From NCBI GenBank assembly GCA_018242065.1, contig JAFECQ010000003.1, positions 62,001 through 126,000 on the forward strand: DNA of 64,000 nt, read 5' to 3'. Every line of letters starts with the position of its first letter. Position 1 is the first letter of the stretch. This document shows, piece by piece, positions 25,826-34,700 of the stretch. The notes beneath the pieces were generated by a model, which saw nothing but the letters and a program-made list of their open reading frames with translations, searched no databases and had not been told where the DNA came from. The translations under genes were made by a program, and so were the position numbers. This DNA is from Pseudomonadota bacterium. Lineage in GTDB: Bacteria; Pseudomonadota; Alphaproteobacteria; UBA9655.

Positions 25826-28407
25826 TGATGAATGGAAAACAAGAAAAGCCCCTCTTTGAGAGAGAGGGGCTAACCCAAGGGTTACAACCCATTTTTAGCA
25901 CCCCCAACCTTGTCACTCAACAAATTGGGCTCTCTCTTCCGTCTTCTTTCAACTCATTCCTACCAGGGAACTATGTCGAAGACTTTGTGCAAGCCATGCG
26001 TCTGGCAGGAATACATTTTAACGGAAACATTATAGAAGATGGAGCCATCCATCGCTTCTCTACAGAGAAAAAAGGCCATAAGGATGGTTGGTATGTCTTT
26101 TATGGCATGGCAGGAGCGTTTGGAGATTGGAGTCGAGATATCCATCAGAAATGGAGTCTCAGTAATCATCATACGACTGGCTTGGACAAGGAGCAAATCT
26201 TTGAACAAATCGATAAAACTAAGAAGGCAGTTGAAGAAGAACAGCTCCAGAAATATGAGGAAACTGCTACAACGGCCTTACAAAAGTGGAAAGCTTATGC
26301 TGAAGCTGGGTATTCTTCTTATTTGGAGAAGAAGAAAGTAAATCCCTTAGGTGTTCGATTTCATAACGGCTGTGTGATTGTTCCTTTGAAGGACAGTACA
26401 GGTAAGTTGTGGAGCCTTCAATCGATTCAGCCGGATGGTACAAAACGATTCCTCCCAGGTGGTCGTAAAAAGGGCTGCTTTCACCAAATAGGCTTTCTTA
26501 AAGATGGAAAGCCTATCCTCATCTGTGAAGGTTATGCCACAGGAGCCAGCATCTATATGGCGACAAAGCATACCACAGTGATTGCCTTTGATGCAGGGAA
26601 TATAGAGCCTGTTATTGAGGCATTAAAGAAAGCCTACCCTAACAGTCCGCTCATAATTGCTGGAGATGATGACGTTTGGAAAGAAACGAATACAGGACGA
26701 ACGATAGCAGAACAGGTTACTCTTAAACATGGCTGTTCTGTTGTATTTCCTAGGTTTAAGAGCACAGAAACAAAACCGACAGACTTTAATGATCTCCATG
26801 TGTTAGAGGGCCTTGAAGAGGTAAAAACACAAATAGAAAAAGCTTCTCAATTTCCGTCTCAGCTTCAACCTCAAACCCAATCTCAACAAACCGAATGGCT
26901 TGACCCTATTCCTCTTAAGGATATTAAAAACGATCTCGCTCCTGTCATTCCTTTACCCCCTTCCTTGATTCCTGAACCTTATCGGGAATGGCTTGTTGAC
27001 ATAGCCGAGCGCATGCAGTGCCCTTTGGATTATGTAGCTGTTGGAGCCATTGTTGTGACATCGTCAATCATAGGCGCAGGCTGTGCCGTCCGTCCTAAAG
27101 CTTGGGACTCTTGGACAATTATTCCCAACCTCTGGGGAGGAATTGTCGGCGATCCGAGCACACTCAAAAGCCCGGCACTCAAAGAAATCATCAATCCTCT
27201 TCAATCCTTAGAGAAAGAAGCTTTCGAGATTTATGAACAAGATCTGAAAAATGAAATGATTGAAGCTGAAGCTTATAAAGCTACGAAAGAAGTCATCAAG
27301 AAAGAAATGGCAAAGGCTGCTAGCGAGTCGGATATGTTTGCCATGAATGTAGCAAAGGAGAAGCTTCGAAGTCTCCAGGAGCCTAAACAATCACAGTGCA
27401 AACGTTATTGCACCAACGATGTTACCATAGAAAAAATGCATGAGTTGTTATCTCACAATGATCGAGGACTCCTCATATTCCGCGATGAGTTAATGGGGCT
27501 TTTGACCAGCTGGGATAAGCAAGGACATGAAACGGATCGAGCGTTTTACCTGGAGGCTTGGAATGGCTATGGGTCAAAGACAACCGACCGCATTGGACGC
27601 GGAACGATTCATACGAAGAACCTCTGCCTTTCCATACTTGGAAGCACTCAACCAGCCAAACTCCTTTCTTACTTCGAGCATACTTTGACGGGTGTGGAAA
27701 ATGATGGGTTGATCCAACGTTTTCAACTCCTGGTTTATCCTGATAAACAAAAAAACTGGGAGCTCATTGATCGAAGACCCAATGACCAAGCGCGTGAGCG
27801 AGCCTCTGCCGTTATGATGAAACTTGCAAAGATAGACTTTAGCCAGTATGGAGCATACCTCGATGATAAATCAGAAATTCCCTACTTTCACTTTGATCAC
27901 GAAGCGCAACCTGTATTCTTTGAATGGCTGAAGGAGCTTGAATCCAAGCTTCGTCATAGCCCTGATGAACCCATCATCACCGAGCATCTGGCCAAATATA
28001 GAAAGCTCATGCCCTCTTTGGCTTTGATATTCCACCTGATCAACCTTGCCAGTCATAGATCAGCAGGAGCCATAACCTTGGAGTGCGTAGAACGAGCTGC
28101 TGGATGGTGTGATTATCTGGAGATGCAGGCAAGGAGGATTTATCAACTGGGACCTTCCCCTTCCTATCAAGCGGCGAGGAACCTTGCGAGAAGAATCCAA
28201 GATGGAGATTTAAAAGATCGGTTTGATTTAAGGGAGATATACCGAAAGCAGTGGTCTTTTCTCAAAACCAAAGAAGAGGTTGAACCCGCTTGTGATATTC
28301 TTATTGAAAGTGGCTGGCTAAGAGAAGGAACGATTGCAGAGGGTCGAAAATCAAAAAACTGCTATTTTGTGAATCCTGCCGTAACAAGTGGAGCAATCCA
28401 TGAGTAA
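25825..28407 (+). CDS. Toprim primase / DUF3987 helicase-like replication protein
   Basis: Large element replication protein (860 residues). N-terminal part (about 40-130) has a primase-associated fold (GWYVFYGMAGAFGDWSRD). The Toprim domain (about 225-320) has ILICEGYATGASIYMAT and the acidic LIIAGDDDVWKETNTGR. The DUF3987 domain (about 385-780) has a P-loop-like GDPSTLKSPALKEI and the Walker B-like LLIFRDELMGLL, and resembles virulence-associated-E/D5-type helicases. It probably primes and unwinds DNA for replication of the excised or transferred element. Flanked by the HTH gene and a gene with iteron-like repeats. Confidence 0.85.
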   Translation: MMNGKQEKPLFEREGLTQGLQPIFSTPNLVTQQIGLSLPSSFNSFLPGNYVEDFVQAMRLAGIHFNGNIIEDGAIHRFSTEKKGHKDGWYVFYGMAGAFGDWSRDIHQKWSLSNHHTTGLDKEQIFEQIDKTKKAVEEEQLQKYEETATTALQKWKAYAEAGYSSYLEKKKVNPLGVRFHNGCVIVPLKDSTGKLWSLQSIQPDGTKRFLPGGRKKGCFHQIGFLKDGKPILICEGYATGASIYMATKHTTVIAFDAGNIEPVIEALKKAYPNSPLIIAGDDDVWKETNTGRTIAEQVTLKHGCSVVFPRFKSTETKPTDFNDLHVLEGLEEVKTQIEKASQFPSQLQPQTQSQQTEWLDPIPLKDIKNDLAPVIPLPPSLIPEPYREWLVDIAERMQCPLDYVAVGAIVVTSSIIGAGCAVRPKAWDSWTIIPNLWGGIVGDPSTLKSPALKEIINPLQSLEKEAFEIYEQDLKNEMIEAEAYKATKEVIKKEMAKAASESDMFAMNVAKEKLRSLQEPKQSQCKRYCTNDVTIEKMHELLSHNDRGLLIFRDELMGLLTSWDKQGHETDRAFYLEAWNGYGSKTTDRIGRGTIHTKNLCLSILGSTQPAKLLSYFEHTLTGVENDGLIQRFQLLVYPDKQKNWELIDRRPNDQARERASAVMMKLAKIDFSQYGAYLDDKSEIPYFHFDHEAQPVFFEWLKELESKLRHSPDEPIITEHLAKYRKLMPSLALIFHLINLASHRSAGAITLECVERAAGWCDYLEMQARRIYQLGPSPSYQAARNLARRIQDGDLKDRFDLREIYRKQWSFLKTKEEVEPACDILIESGWLREGTIAEGRKSKNCYFVNPAVTSGAIHE

Positions 28408-28843
28408 GTGGTTAGAAAAGTTTTTAGATACAGAGTCTCATAATAGTACTGACAACACTGACAGATTCAAAATGAGGACGAATATGTCAGTACTGTCAGT
28501 TCCTTCTCGGGGGCATTTAGATCAAAATCGGAAAAATATATCCAAAATAAGCACTGACAATACTGACAGATTCAAATTGGACGCGAATATGTCAGTGTTG
28601 TCAGTTCCTCATGTGAGGACTTTGGATCAAGATTATTATTATCCCTATGCAGAACGAATTGCCATTGCTGAACATGATGGAAACCAAACTTCGCTGCAAG
28701 CTGCACGTATTGCTTATCTGGATACCTTTCTATCCATTCTCTTCGACATTTCAGAGTTTGATCCTCAAAGAAATTGGCTCGCTCAAAAAATCCAAACAGC
28801 CCTGGCGACCTTAGAAGCTCAGAATTTCCCGACATTGAATTGA
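28400..28843 (+). CDS. Small protein of the replication module carrying two repeat units
   Basis: Unknown function. The ATG at 28400 overlaps the stop of the primase gene (ATGAGTAA). The first half contains two near-identical segments of about 35 residues, each STDNTDRFK followed by NMSVLSVP and LDQ. They are encoded by the inverted heptamer repeats at 28448-28605. The second half (about residue 75 on: YAERIAIAEHDG, AARIAYLDTFLSIL) is a conserved-looking helical domain. The repeats probably serve DNA function and are tolerated as a linker. Confidence 0.6.
   Translation: MSKWLEKFLDTESHNSTDNTDRFKMRTNMSVLSVPSRGHLDQNRKNISKISTDNTDRFKLDANMSVLSVPHVRTLDQDYYYPYAERIAIAEHDGNQTSLQAARIAYLDTFLSILFDISEFDPQRNWLAQKIQTALATLEAQNFPTLN
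28448..28605. repeat. Iteron-like array of ACTGACA heptamers, two 53-bp units
   Basis: Each unit has two ACTGACA and two inverted TGTCAGT heptamers: 28448, 28457, 28485, 28494 and 28553, 28562, 28590, 28599. Spacing within each pair is 9 bp and the units are 105 bp apart. All eight lie in an open reading frame. The symmetry and position beside a primase gene suggest an origin or binding sites for a replication or regulatory protein. Confidence 0.75.
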
Positions 28844-28856
28844 AGTTCCATTTGCT

Positions 28857-29771
28857 CTATAATTTAAGCTTTCTTTTCAATTCATCTATGGCAAGTTGAT
28901 GTTTTTTGCGGTCCATCTTCCCGATGTTTTGCAACTTCCACTGAATGGAGGGAAAACTCTCAGCGTTTTTTATTTCTAAAAGATCCCAGTCTGGTTCTCC
29001 AGATTTGAAGGAAATGAGAAATTTTCTTTCCCTATCGGTAAGGCCTTCATCAAGACGTTGAATCAAATCTTCACGCGCTTCCACCAACTCTTCATAACGC
29101 ATGGGAATTAAAGACATTCCTTGAAATTCATTTTCATAAAGACTTCTCATATCTAGACGGTTTGGATTGATGAGCTCGGAAATGGGGCGATTATTGCTAA
29201 TGAGATAAATAATGAAGCATTTCCTTAACAAGACATCTAACGTATTCTTTTCAAGAAAAATCCTTATATCAAAAAGATCTCGCGGGTGTTGGCGATCAAG
29301 GGCAGCACATATTTTTCCTGCGTAAAGGTCTTCGCGACTTAAACAAGTCGCCCTCACAAATGATTCAAAGGTTTCTTGTGCGTTCAGGCAAAGATCTTGG
29401 GTATGCGGGAGACGGACGGTTCCTCTGAGAATATGGTTAATCTCGACCTTAATGGCGGCTTTAAATTCTCTAAAAACAATCTGTTTGATATTTCCCTCAT
29501 TTGTTTTGATGGGTTGAATACGCAGCGTTGGAAACCGCAATTTAAGGTCCTCAACAATTCCCAAAAATGCATCGTCGATTTTGGCAAACGAGGGCTTCCG
29601 GCCTTCAATAGGAAGGTAAGTGAGATCAATATCCACAGAGAGACGTGGCATATTTTGATAGAAAAGATTAATAGCAGTTCCGCCCTTTAGAGCAAATCGT
29701 TTTTCACGCATAAAATAAGGCAATATGCGAAGGAGAAGCTTAACTTGGTCTTTATAACTGTCCTCAATCAT
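28857..29771 (-). CDS. AbiEii/AbiGii-type nucleotidyltransferase toxin
   Basis: Toxin of a type IV AbiE system; the family transfers nucleotides (for characterised members, to tRNA ends) and gives abortive infection. The 304 residues have the nucleotidyltransferase motif KGGTAINLF then RLSVDIDLTYL (Gly-Gly plus DxD, about residues 29-52), a downstream IKVEINHILRG (third acidic residue), and FVRATCLSREDLYAGKICAALDRQHPRDLFD, typical of AbiEii. It overlaps the antitoxin gene by 8 bp. Confidence 0.88.
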   Translation of the reverse strand: MIEDSYKDQVKLLLRILPYFMREKRFALKGGTAINLFYQNMPRLSVDIDLTYLPIEGRKPSFAKIDDAFLGIVEDLKLRFPTLRIQPIKTNEGNIKQIVFREFKAAIKVEINHILRGTVRLPHTQDLCLNAQETFESFVRATCLSREDLYAGKICAALDRQHPRDLFDIRIFLEKNTLDVLLRKCFIIYLISNNRPISELINPNRLDMRSLYENEFQGMSLIPMRYEELVEAREDLIQRLDEGLTDRERKFLISFKSGEPDWDLLEIKNAESFPSIQWKLQNIGKMDRKKHQLAIDELKRKLKL

Positions 29772-30534
29772 TGCCTAGTAACTCCCGGGGAACGGTGATT
29801 AAATATTTTTTATCCAAAACACCCTGTTCAACAATTTTTCTTTTTCCTGAGCCCAGAGAAATCTTGCTTTTATCTAAGGAGTCAAGCCAAGGATGATTGA
29901 GTTTGTCTGCGAGGAAGAAAAAGAGTCTTTTCACTTTTACCGAACTTACCTTTTCAAGAAGCGCTTGTAAAACTACGGGACGAAGATCAATTAGATTTTC
30001 TAAAAGATAGTAACATTCTTGCATATCCTGTTGTTGAGGAACTAAGTAAAGCATTTCTAAAAAAGCGCGTTCTGCTCCTGATATTGTTATGGAAAAAGCC
30101 ATTTCTTGATAGGAAGTCAATCCCTCATGGCTACAAAGGAGTTTCGTTTTGTGGACGTATACTTCTTGCCCCCACTGATGATTTGTAAACCAAAGGGGAA
30201 GCTTTTTTCCATGGTGAGAATAGAGATGAAGAACTGATTCGCCAAATTTAACGAAATGGGCATATCCAAGAAGTTCAAGGGCAGATTTGCCTCCCACATG
30301 AATGTCTATTTGAAGTTGATCTTGAAGTGCAAAAAGAGCCCCTGGCCAATCAACCTTGTCTCCTTTTCTTATAACAGCTCCATATCCTATGGACTCGACC
30401 CATTGGGATTCTTGGTATTTTTGTTTGAGTATAGAACTGATTCCCTGTTTTTTTAGCCACGAGGAAGTAGCCACAGTTCCCTTTGGCCAGATCTGTAACA
30501 ATTGGTTTATTTTTGTCCCATTAAACATATTCAT
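29764..30534 (-). CDS. AbiEi-type antitoxin
   Basis: Partner of the downstream AbiEii toxin. The 256 residues start with a winged-helix domain (about 5-60: INQLLQIWPKGTVATSSWLKKQGIS), which in this family binds the operon's own promoter. A larger C-terminal antitoxin domain follows (about 80-250), with VGGKSALELLGYAHFV and LLENLIDLRPVVLQALLEKV. An ATG two codons in (MFNGTK) could also start it. A dyad at 30589-30607 upstream is a candidate operator. Confidence 0.8.
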   Translation of the reverse strand: MNMFNGTKINQLLQIWPKGTVATSSWLKKQGISSILKQKYQESQWVESIGYGAVIRKGDKVDWPGALFALQDQLQIDIHVGGKSALELLGYAHFVKFGESVLHLYSHHGKKLPLWFTNHQWGQEVYVHKTKLLCSHEGLTSYQEMAFSITISGAERAFLEMLYLVPQQQDMQECYYLLENLIDLRPVVLQALLEKVSSVKVKRLFFFLADKLNHPWLDSLDKSKISLGSGKRKIVEQGVLDKKYLITVPRELLGND

Positions 30535-30588
30535 AATATATTTTTAAGCTATTTTTTAAACCAAGTCAATCTTGCATGAGAGGTAGGG

Positions 30589-30607
30589 GAATAACTCAAG
30601 GTTATTC
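30589..30607. promoter_or_regulatory. Dyad upstream of the AbiE operon
   Basis: GAATAAC (30589-30595) and GTTATTC (30601-30607) flank 5 bp, about 55 bp upstream of the abiEi start. AbiEi family antitoxins bind inverted repeats in their own promoter, so this is a candidate operator. The rest of 30535-30829 is AT-rich and shows nothing else clear. Confidence 0.3.
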
Positions 30608-30829
30608 ATGAGGGAGGTGGTGTTTTTTATAATTTTTAAAATGTATCAGAAAATGATTCATTTTGCATTTTATAAAATAAAATTATGTTGGACAAATTTA
30701 TGTTGGAGGCTTGATTGCTTATGAGAAATCACATAAACTAAGAATGTTCTTCCATAAGGGAAGGGCGCGACGAGTAAATGCTTCAACACTTACCCGCCGC
30801 TAACCAAATGCCAACTACGGAGGTTGACA

Positions 30830-31018
30830 ATGGCTAAGTTACATTTAGCTCAAATCGAGTATCTATCACAACAACTTATTGACCAAGTTAAAAACGCGAA
30901 CAATCTTATTGTCAGGAGCAAGTTCGAACTTGACCTTGTACAACAGACACTCAAAGCATTTTTGACTGTTCATGAGGAATGGATTGTTGAGAAGGAACTT
31001 GATCATGAGCGACATTAA
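30830..31018 (+). CDS. Small helical protein of the mobilization module
   Basis: Unknown. ATG 30830, preceded by an ACGGAGGTTG ribosome site, gives 62 residues (AKLHLAQIEYLSQQLIDQVK ... VEKELDHERH) without signal peptide or membrane helix, predicted all-helical. It overlaps the next small gene by 14 bp. The position upstream of transfer genes suggests an accessory or regulatory role; no family recognised. Confidence 0.5.
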   Translation: MAKLHLAQIEYLSQQLIDQVKNANNLIVRSKFELDLVQQTLKAFLTVHEEWIVEKELDHERH

Positions 31019-31190
31019 TCCCCTTGCTTCTTCTTGCCATCTTTTAAAGCGTCTTGAAAGTGATATAAGGGATGTTTACACCCAAATGAGCATGCTTGAG
31101 CTTACTTTCAAAAACCTGCAGGGGTCTTGGCTTGCCATCATCTTGGCGCATAAGGTTGTGAAGGATGCAACAGAAGAAGAGCGTTACTAA
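31005..31190 (+). CDS. Small helical protein of the mobilization module
   Basis: Unknown. The ATG at 31005 lies inside the end of the previous small gene and gives 61 residues (SDINPLASSCHLLKRLESDI, ending VVKDATEEERY), mostly helical. It probably forms a two-gene unit with it, ending at a weak stem-loop (31210-31236). Confidence 0.45.
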   Translation: MSDINPLASSCHLLKRLESDIRDVYTQMSMLELTFKNLQGSWLAIILAHKVVKDATEEERY

Positions 31191-31209
31191 ACTGGTTTGA
31201 TGAAGGATG

Positions 31210-31245
31210 GTGGAAAGATTGCTCAGACTTTTCCACTTTCTTTCC
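31210..31245 (+). terminator. Weak stem-loop after the two small genes
   Basis: Arms GTGGAAA (31210-31216) and TTTCCAC (31230-31236), followed by a T-rich tract. It lies between convergent small genes. Confidence 0.3.
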
Positions 31246-31464
31246 TTATTTTTGGTTTTTTTTACGCTCATTCTTTTGTATTTCAGAAGATAAGCTCCAT
31301 AAGTGGTCTAACATTTCTAGGATCAGTTCCAGCGAAAACTCCTTTCCAAAAATCTTTTCGGTTTCTTTTAAATAGGCAACAGCGAGCTGCGTATAGAGTT
31401 TCTCTTTTCTTTTTTTGAGGTGCTGAATTTTGTGATCAAGCCGGGCCAATTTATCTTCACTCAT
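31246..31464 (-). CDS. TraC/TraD-like small conjugal-transfer protein
   Basis: The 72-residue protein is a short coiled coil with basic character (LARLDHKIQHLKKRKEKLYTQ) followed by a small helical domain (FSLELILEMLDHLWSLSSE). Its size, fold and divergent position just upstream of a TraA relaxase gene match the TraC/TraD accessory genes of alphaproteobacterial Ti-type plasmids. The function there is relaxosome assistance. The assignment rests on context and general resemblance. Confidence 0.55.
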   Translation of the reverse strand: MSEDKLARLDHKIQHLKKRKEKLYTQLAVAYLKETEKIFGKEFSLELILEMLDHLWSLSSEIQKNERKKNQK

Positions 31465-31635
31465 GAAAGTTTCCTTTTTTGCTGATGACTTAATCTATTA
31501 ATTTTGTTATTATAAATCAACATAATTTATTGATATTGTTACATAAAACTACATACAATTATGGATATTTTTACATACAGAGATTACTCATTGGTGATTG
31601 ATAGGCCTGTCTTAGCGAGCTTTTTAAAGTGAAGC

Positions 31636-31684
31636 TAAGCGCGCTTATACATTGCGTTGCAATGGCGCTCCGTCTCAGGCGACG
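31636..31684. other. Candidate origin of transfer (oriT)
   Basis: Three adjacent inverted repeats lie in the 252-bp gap between divergent TraC/D-like and traA genes: the palindrome TAAGCGCGCTTA (31636-31647), a hairpin CATTGC-GTT-GCAATG (31650-31664), and CGTC-TCAGGC-GACG (31671-31684). The region is GC-rich against an AT-rich background. Ti/RSF1010-type (MOBQ) oriT sites lie in the same place. The nick site cannot be assigned. Confidence 0.45.
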
Positions 31685-31716
31685 CAGACCACTTTTCTAA
31701 GAGGATTACCTAGCGA

Positions 31717-34700
31717 ATGGCGCTCTATCACTTCAGCGCAAAAGTTCTTTCTCGAAGCGGCCGCAATACGGTGAGATCGCTCGCCTACCGTGCTGGGTGC
31801 AAATTATATGATGAGCGCACGGGGGAGACCTTTAATTATCAAAACAAACCTGTTCAGCATGTGGAATTGGTATTGCCCAAGGATGCACCAGAGTGGACAA
31901 GAGAGATTCAAGAACTTATGAAAGTTGATAGACAAAAAGGCGTTCAAGCTTTTTCTAATATGGTTGAGCGAGCTGAAAAAAGAGTGGATGCTCAGGTATA
32001 TCGAGAGTTTGAGTTTGCTCTCCATCGAGAACTTACAGCGGAGCAGAATATCGCCCTTGCCCGGGAGTTTGTGGAAGATCAAATTTGCTCCCATGGCATG
32101 GCTGCTCAACTCAACTTTCACTTTGATGTGGATCCAGAAACGGGAGAGGAGAAACCCCATTGTCACGTTCTGGCTGTGACGCGACGGCTGGAAGAAAATG
32201 GACTGTCTGCGAAAAAAGAAAGAGAATGGAATGATAAATCTTTCCTTTGTGACCTGCGTGTGAAATGGGAAGAGTATTCCAACTTTCATCTCAAGCTTAA
32301 CGGTCATGACATCCAAATTGACCATCGCTCTAATAAGGAACGGGGCATTGAGATGGAACCCCAACCGAAACTGGGACGCAATGTTCTAGAACAAGACAAG
32401 AGGCTTCAACAACTTGAAGGAAGTGATGGCTCTCCCATCACAGATAGGGGCAGGATTTTTCATGAGGCACAATTGCGGAACCTTTACAGGGTTGTTAGGA
32501 ATCCGAACGAGGTTTTGAATATTGTTACCAAACACAATGCCACTTTTATGTGGGCGGATGTGCAGAAGGTATTACACCGATATGTAGATGAAGCGCCTTT
32601 GTTTCAAAGAATTGAGGCTAAACTTAAGAACTCAAATGAACTCCTCCTCTTACAGTCTGACGAAAAGTTGGGAGATGTCTATACGACCCATACGATGCTA
32701 AAAGCAGAAAAGTCCTTGATTGAGACGGCAGAATATTTGAATCAAGTTAAATCCCATGGTGTTGAGGCGGATCATATTGAACATTGTATTGAGAAAGCCA
32801 ATAAGGCCTTAGAGGATAAGGGAGGCCTCTCCGATGATCAGGTCAAAGCCATTCATCATTTAGTGGATGAGGGACAGATTAAATGCGTGGTAGGTATTGC
32901 AGGCGCTGGGAAAACAACCGCTTTAGGGGTATGCCATGAGATCTGGAAAGCAGAGGGGTATCGTGTCTATGGGTTGGCTCCCACAGGAAAGGCTGCTCAA
33001 AACCTTGAGTCTAAAAACCTAGAGCAAAGTGGCATTGAATCTACAACATTGCATAAGTTCCTCAAATCCTTTGGGGAGGGGCGGTGTCAGTATAACGAAA
33101 ATAGTGTCCTTGTGCTGGATGAAGCCGGCATGGTGGATGTGGAACGGTTTGGGAAGCTCTTAGGGGCTGTTCAACAGCTGGGCGTCAAACTCATCGTTGT
33201 GGGGGATGGGGCTCAGCTTCAACCAGTAGAAGCCGGTCCTGCTTTTCGGCTGGTTACTGAAAGGTTAGGAAGATTGGAGCTCAATACGGTCGTTCGCCAA
33301 AAAGAAGAGTGGCAGAGGGAAGCGACTGTTTTGTTTGGCCAACAAAAAACAGCTGAAGCCATCAAAGCATATGCTGATAAAGGCTGTGTTCATATTGTTG
33401 AGGAAAAGCTTTCTGATTCAGACTCTGTAAAGCTTTATGAAGTCGCCCATAGGGTGTCGTCATTGATGTACCGGGAAATGGCAAAAGAGGTAAATCAAGA
33501 AAATCCTGAGTCCTCAAGTCATTATTCCCTCATCCGGAATCATCAAGACTTTGAAAGATATGCGTACTGGAAAGGGATCGAAAGGAAAGCTGCCCAATCC
33601 ATTTTCGAAAATGTGGAGGCGACGCGGCCTATCTTAGAGGAGCGGGGTATTGATCCTCTCAACATTGCTTTGGTTTTAGCGGATAAGTTTCAACCGAAGG
33701 AAGTGCAACAAGAAGAGGCCAAAGAACTCCTGAAGGGATGTCAGTTGGATCACCTCATAGGGATTCAAAAAGCAGCAGGAATAAGGGTTGATGTTCGTGA
33801 GCAGACTAAAGAAGAGCTGATTCAATCCTGGCATAGAGGGTTTCAATCGGAGCTGGAGAAAGCCAGCATTATGATGGCCTATAACAACCGCGATGTAAAT
33901 GACCTAAATCGGTCAGCCCGATCATTGCTCAAGGAATCAGGCCGTCTTTCAAAGAAGGAATTTACCTACACCGTTAAGAAAGAGGTAGAAGATGACTTTG
34001 GAAGAAAGAACATCCTTCAAGAAGAGAAGGGATTTTCACAAGGCGATCGCATTGTCTTTACCCGAAACAACTACGGGCTAGGAGTTAAGAACGGAACCAT
34101 GGGAACCATTACAGAGCTCGATAATCAAAAAGTTCAGGTCAGTCTTGATGAAGGAAAAGACATCTCTTTTGCTCCCAAACTCAATCCTCATTTTGATCAA
34201 GGATGGGCTGTTACCATTCACAAGTCACAAGGAACCACTGTGGATCGCACATTCGTTCTGGCGTCCTATGAAATGACTCAGAATCTGGCCTATGTCGCCA
34301 TGACCCGCCATAGGGAAGATGTCAAAGTCTTTGGAAGTTCTCTCGATTTCTGGAGAGAGGAAAAACTCCCAGAAGTCCTCTCTAAATCAGGAGAAAAGCT
34401 GGGTCCAGCGGATTATCTTGATGCGGAATCCCTGAATAAGCTGATGCAGCAAGAAGATAATCTCCTCACCAAAATCTTTGATCGAATGTCAAATGAACTT
34501 GAGGCTATGGGAGTGGTTGCCAAGAAAACCTTCTGGCAAATAGCTGATCATTTCCTTAGGATTCAAAGAGAGCAAGAGATCCGCATCATCCCTCAAAAAA
34601 TTCGTGAGGAAACCAGGGCGGAGGAACTTTTCAAAGAAAAGCAAAACACTCATGAAAAGATCAGTCCAACCTTAAGTTCTATCTATGAGGAAATGAAGCA

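Noticed and set aside
28448-28605. CRISPR array
   Set aside because: Only two units, each an inverted heptamer set inside a coding frame; no cas genes and no regular spacers anywhere in the window.
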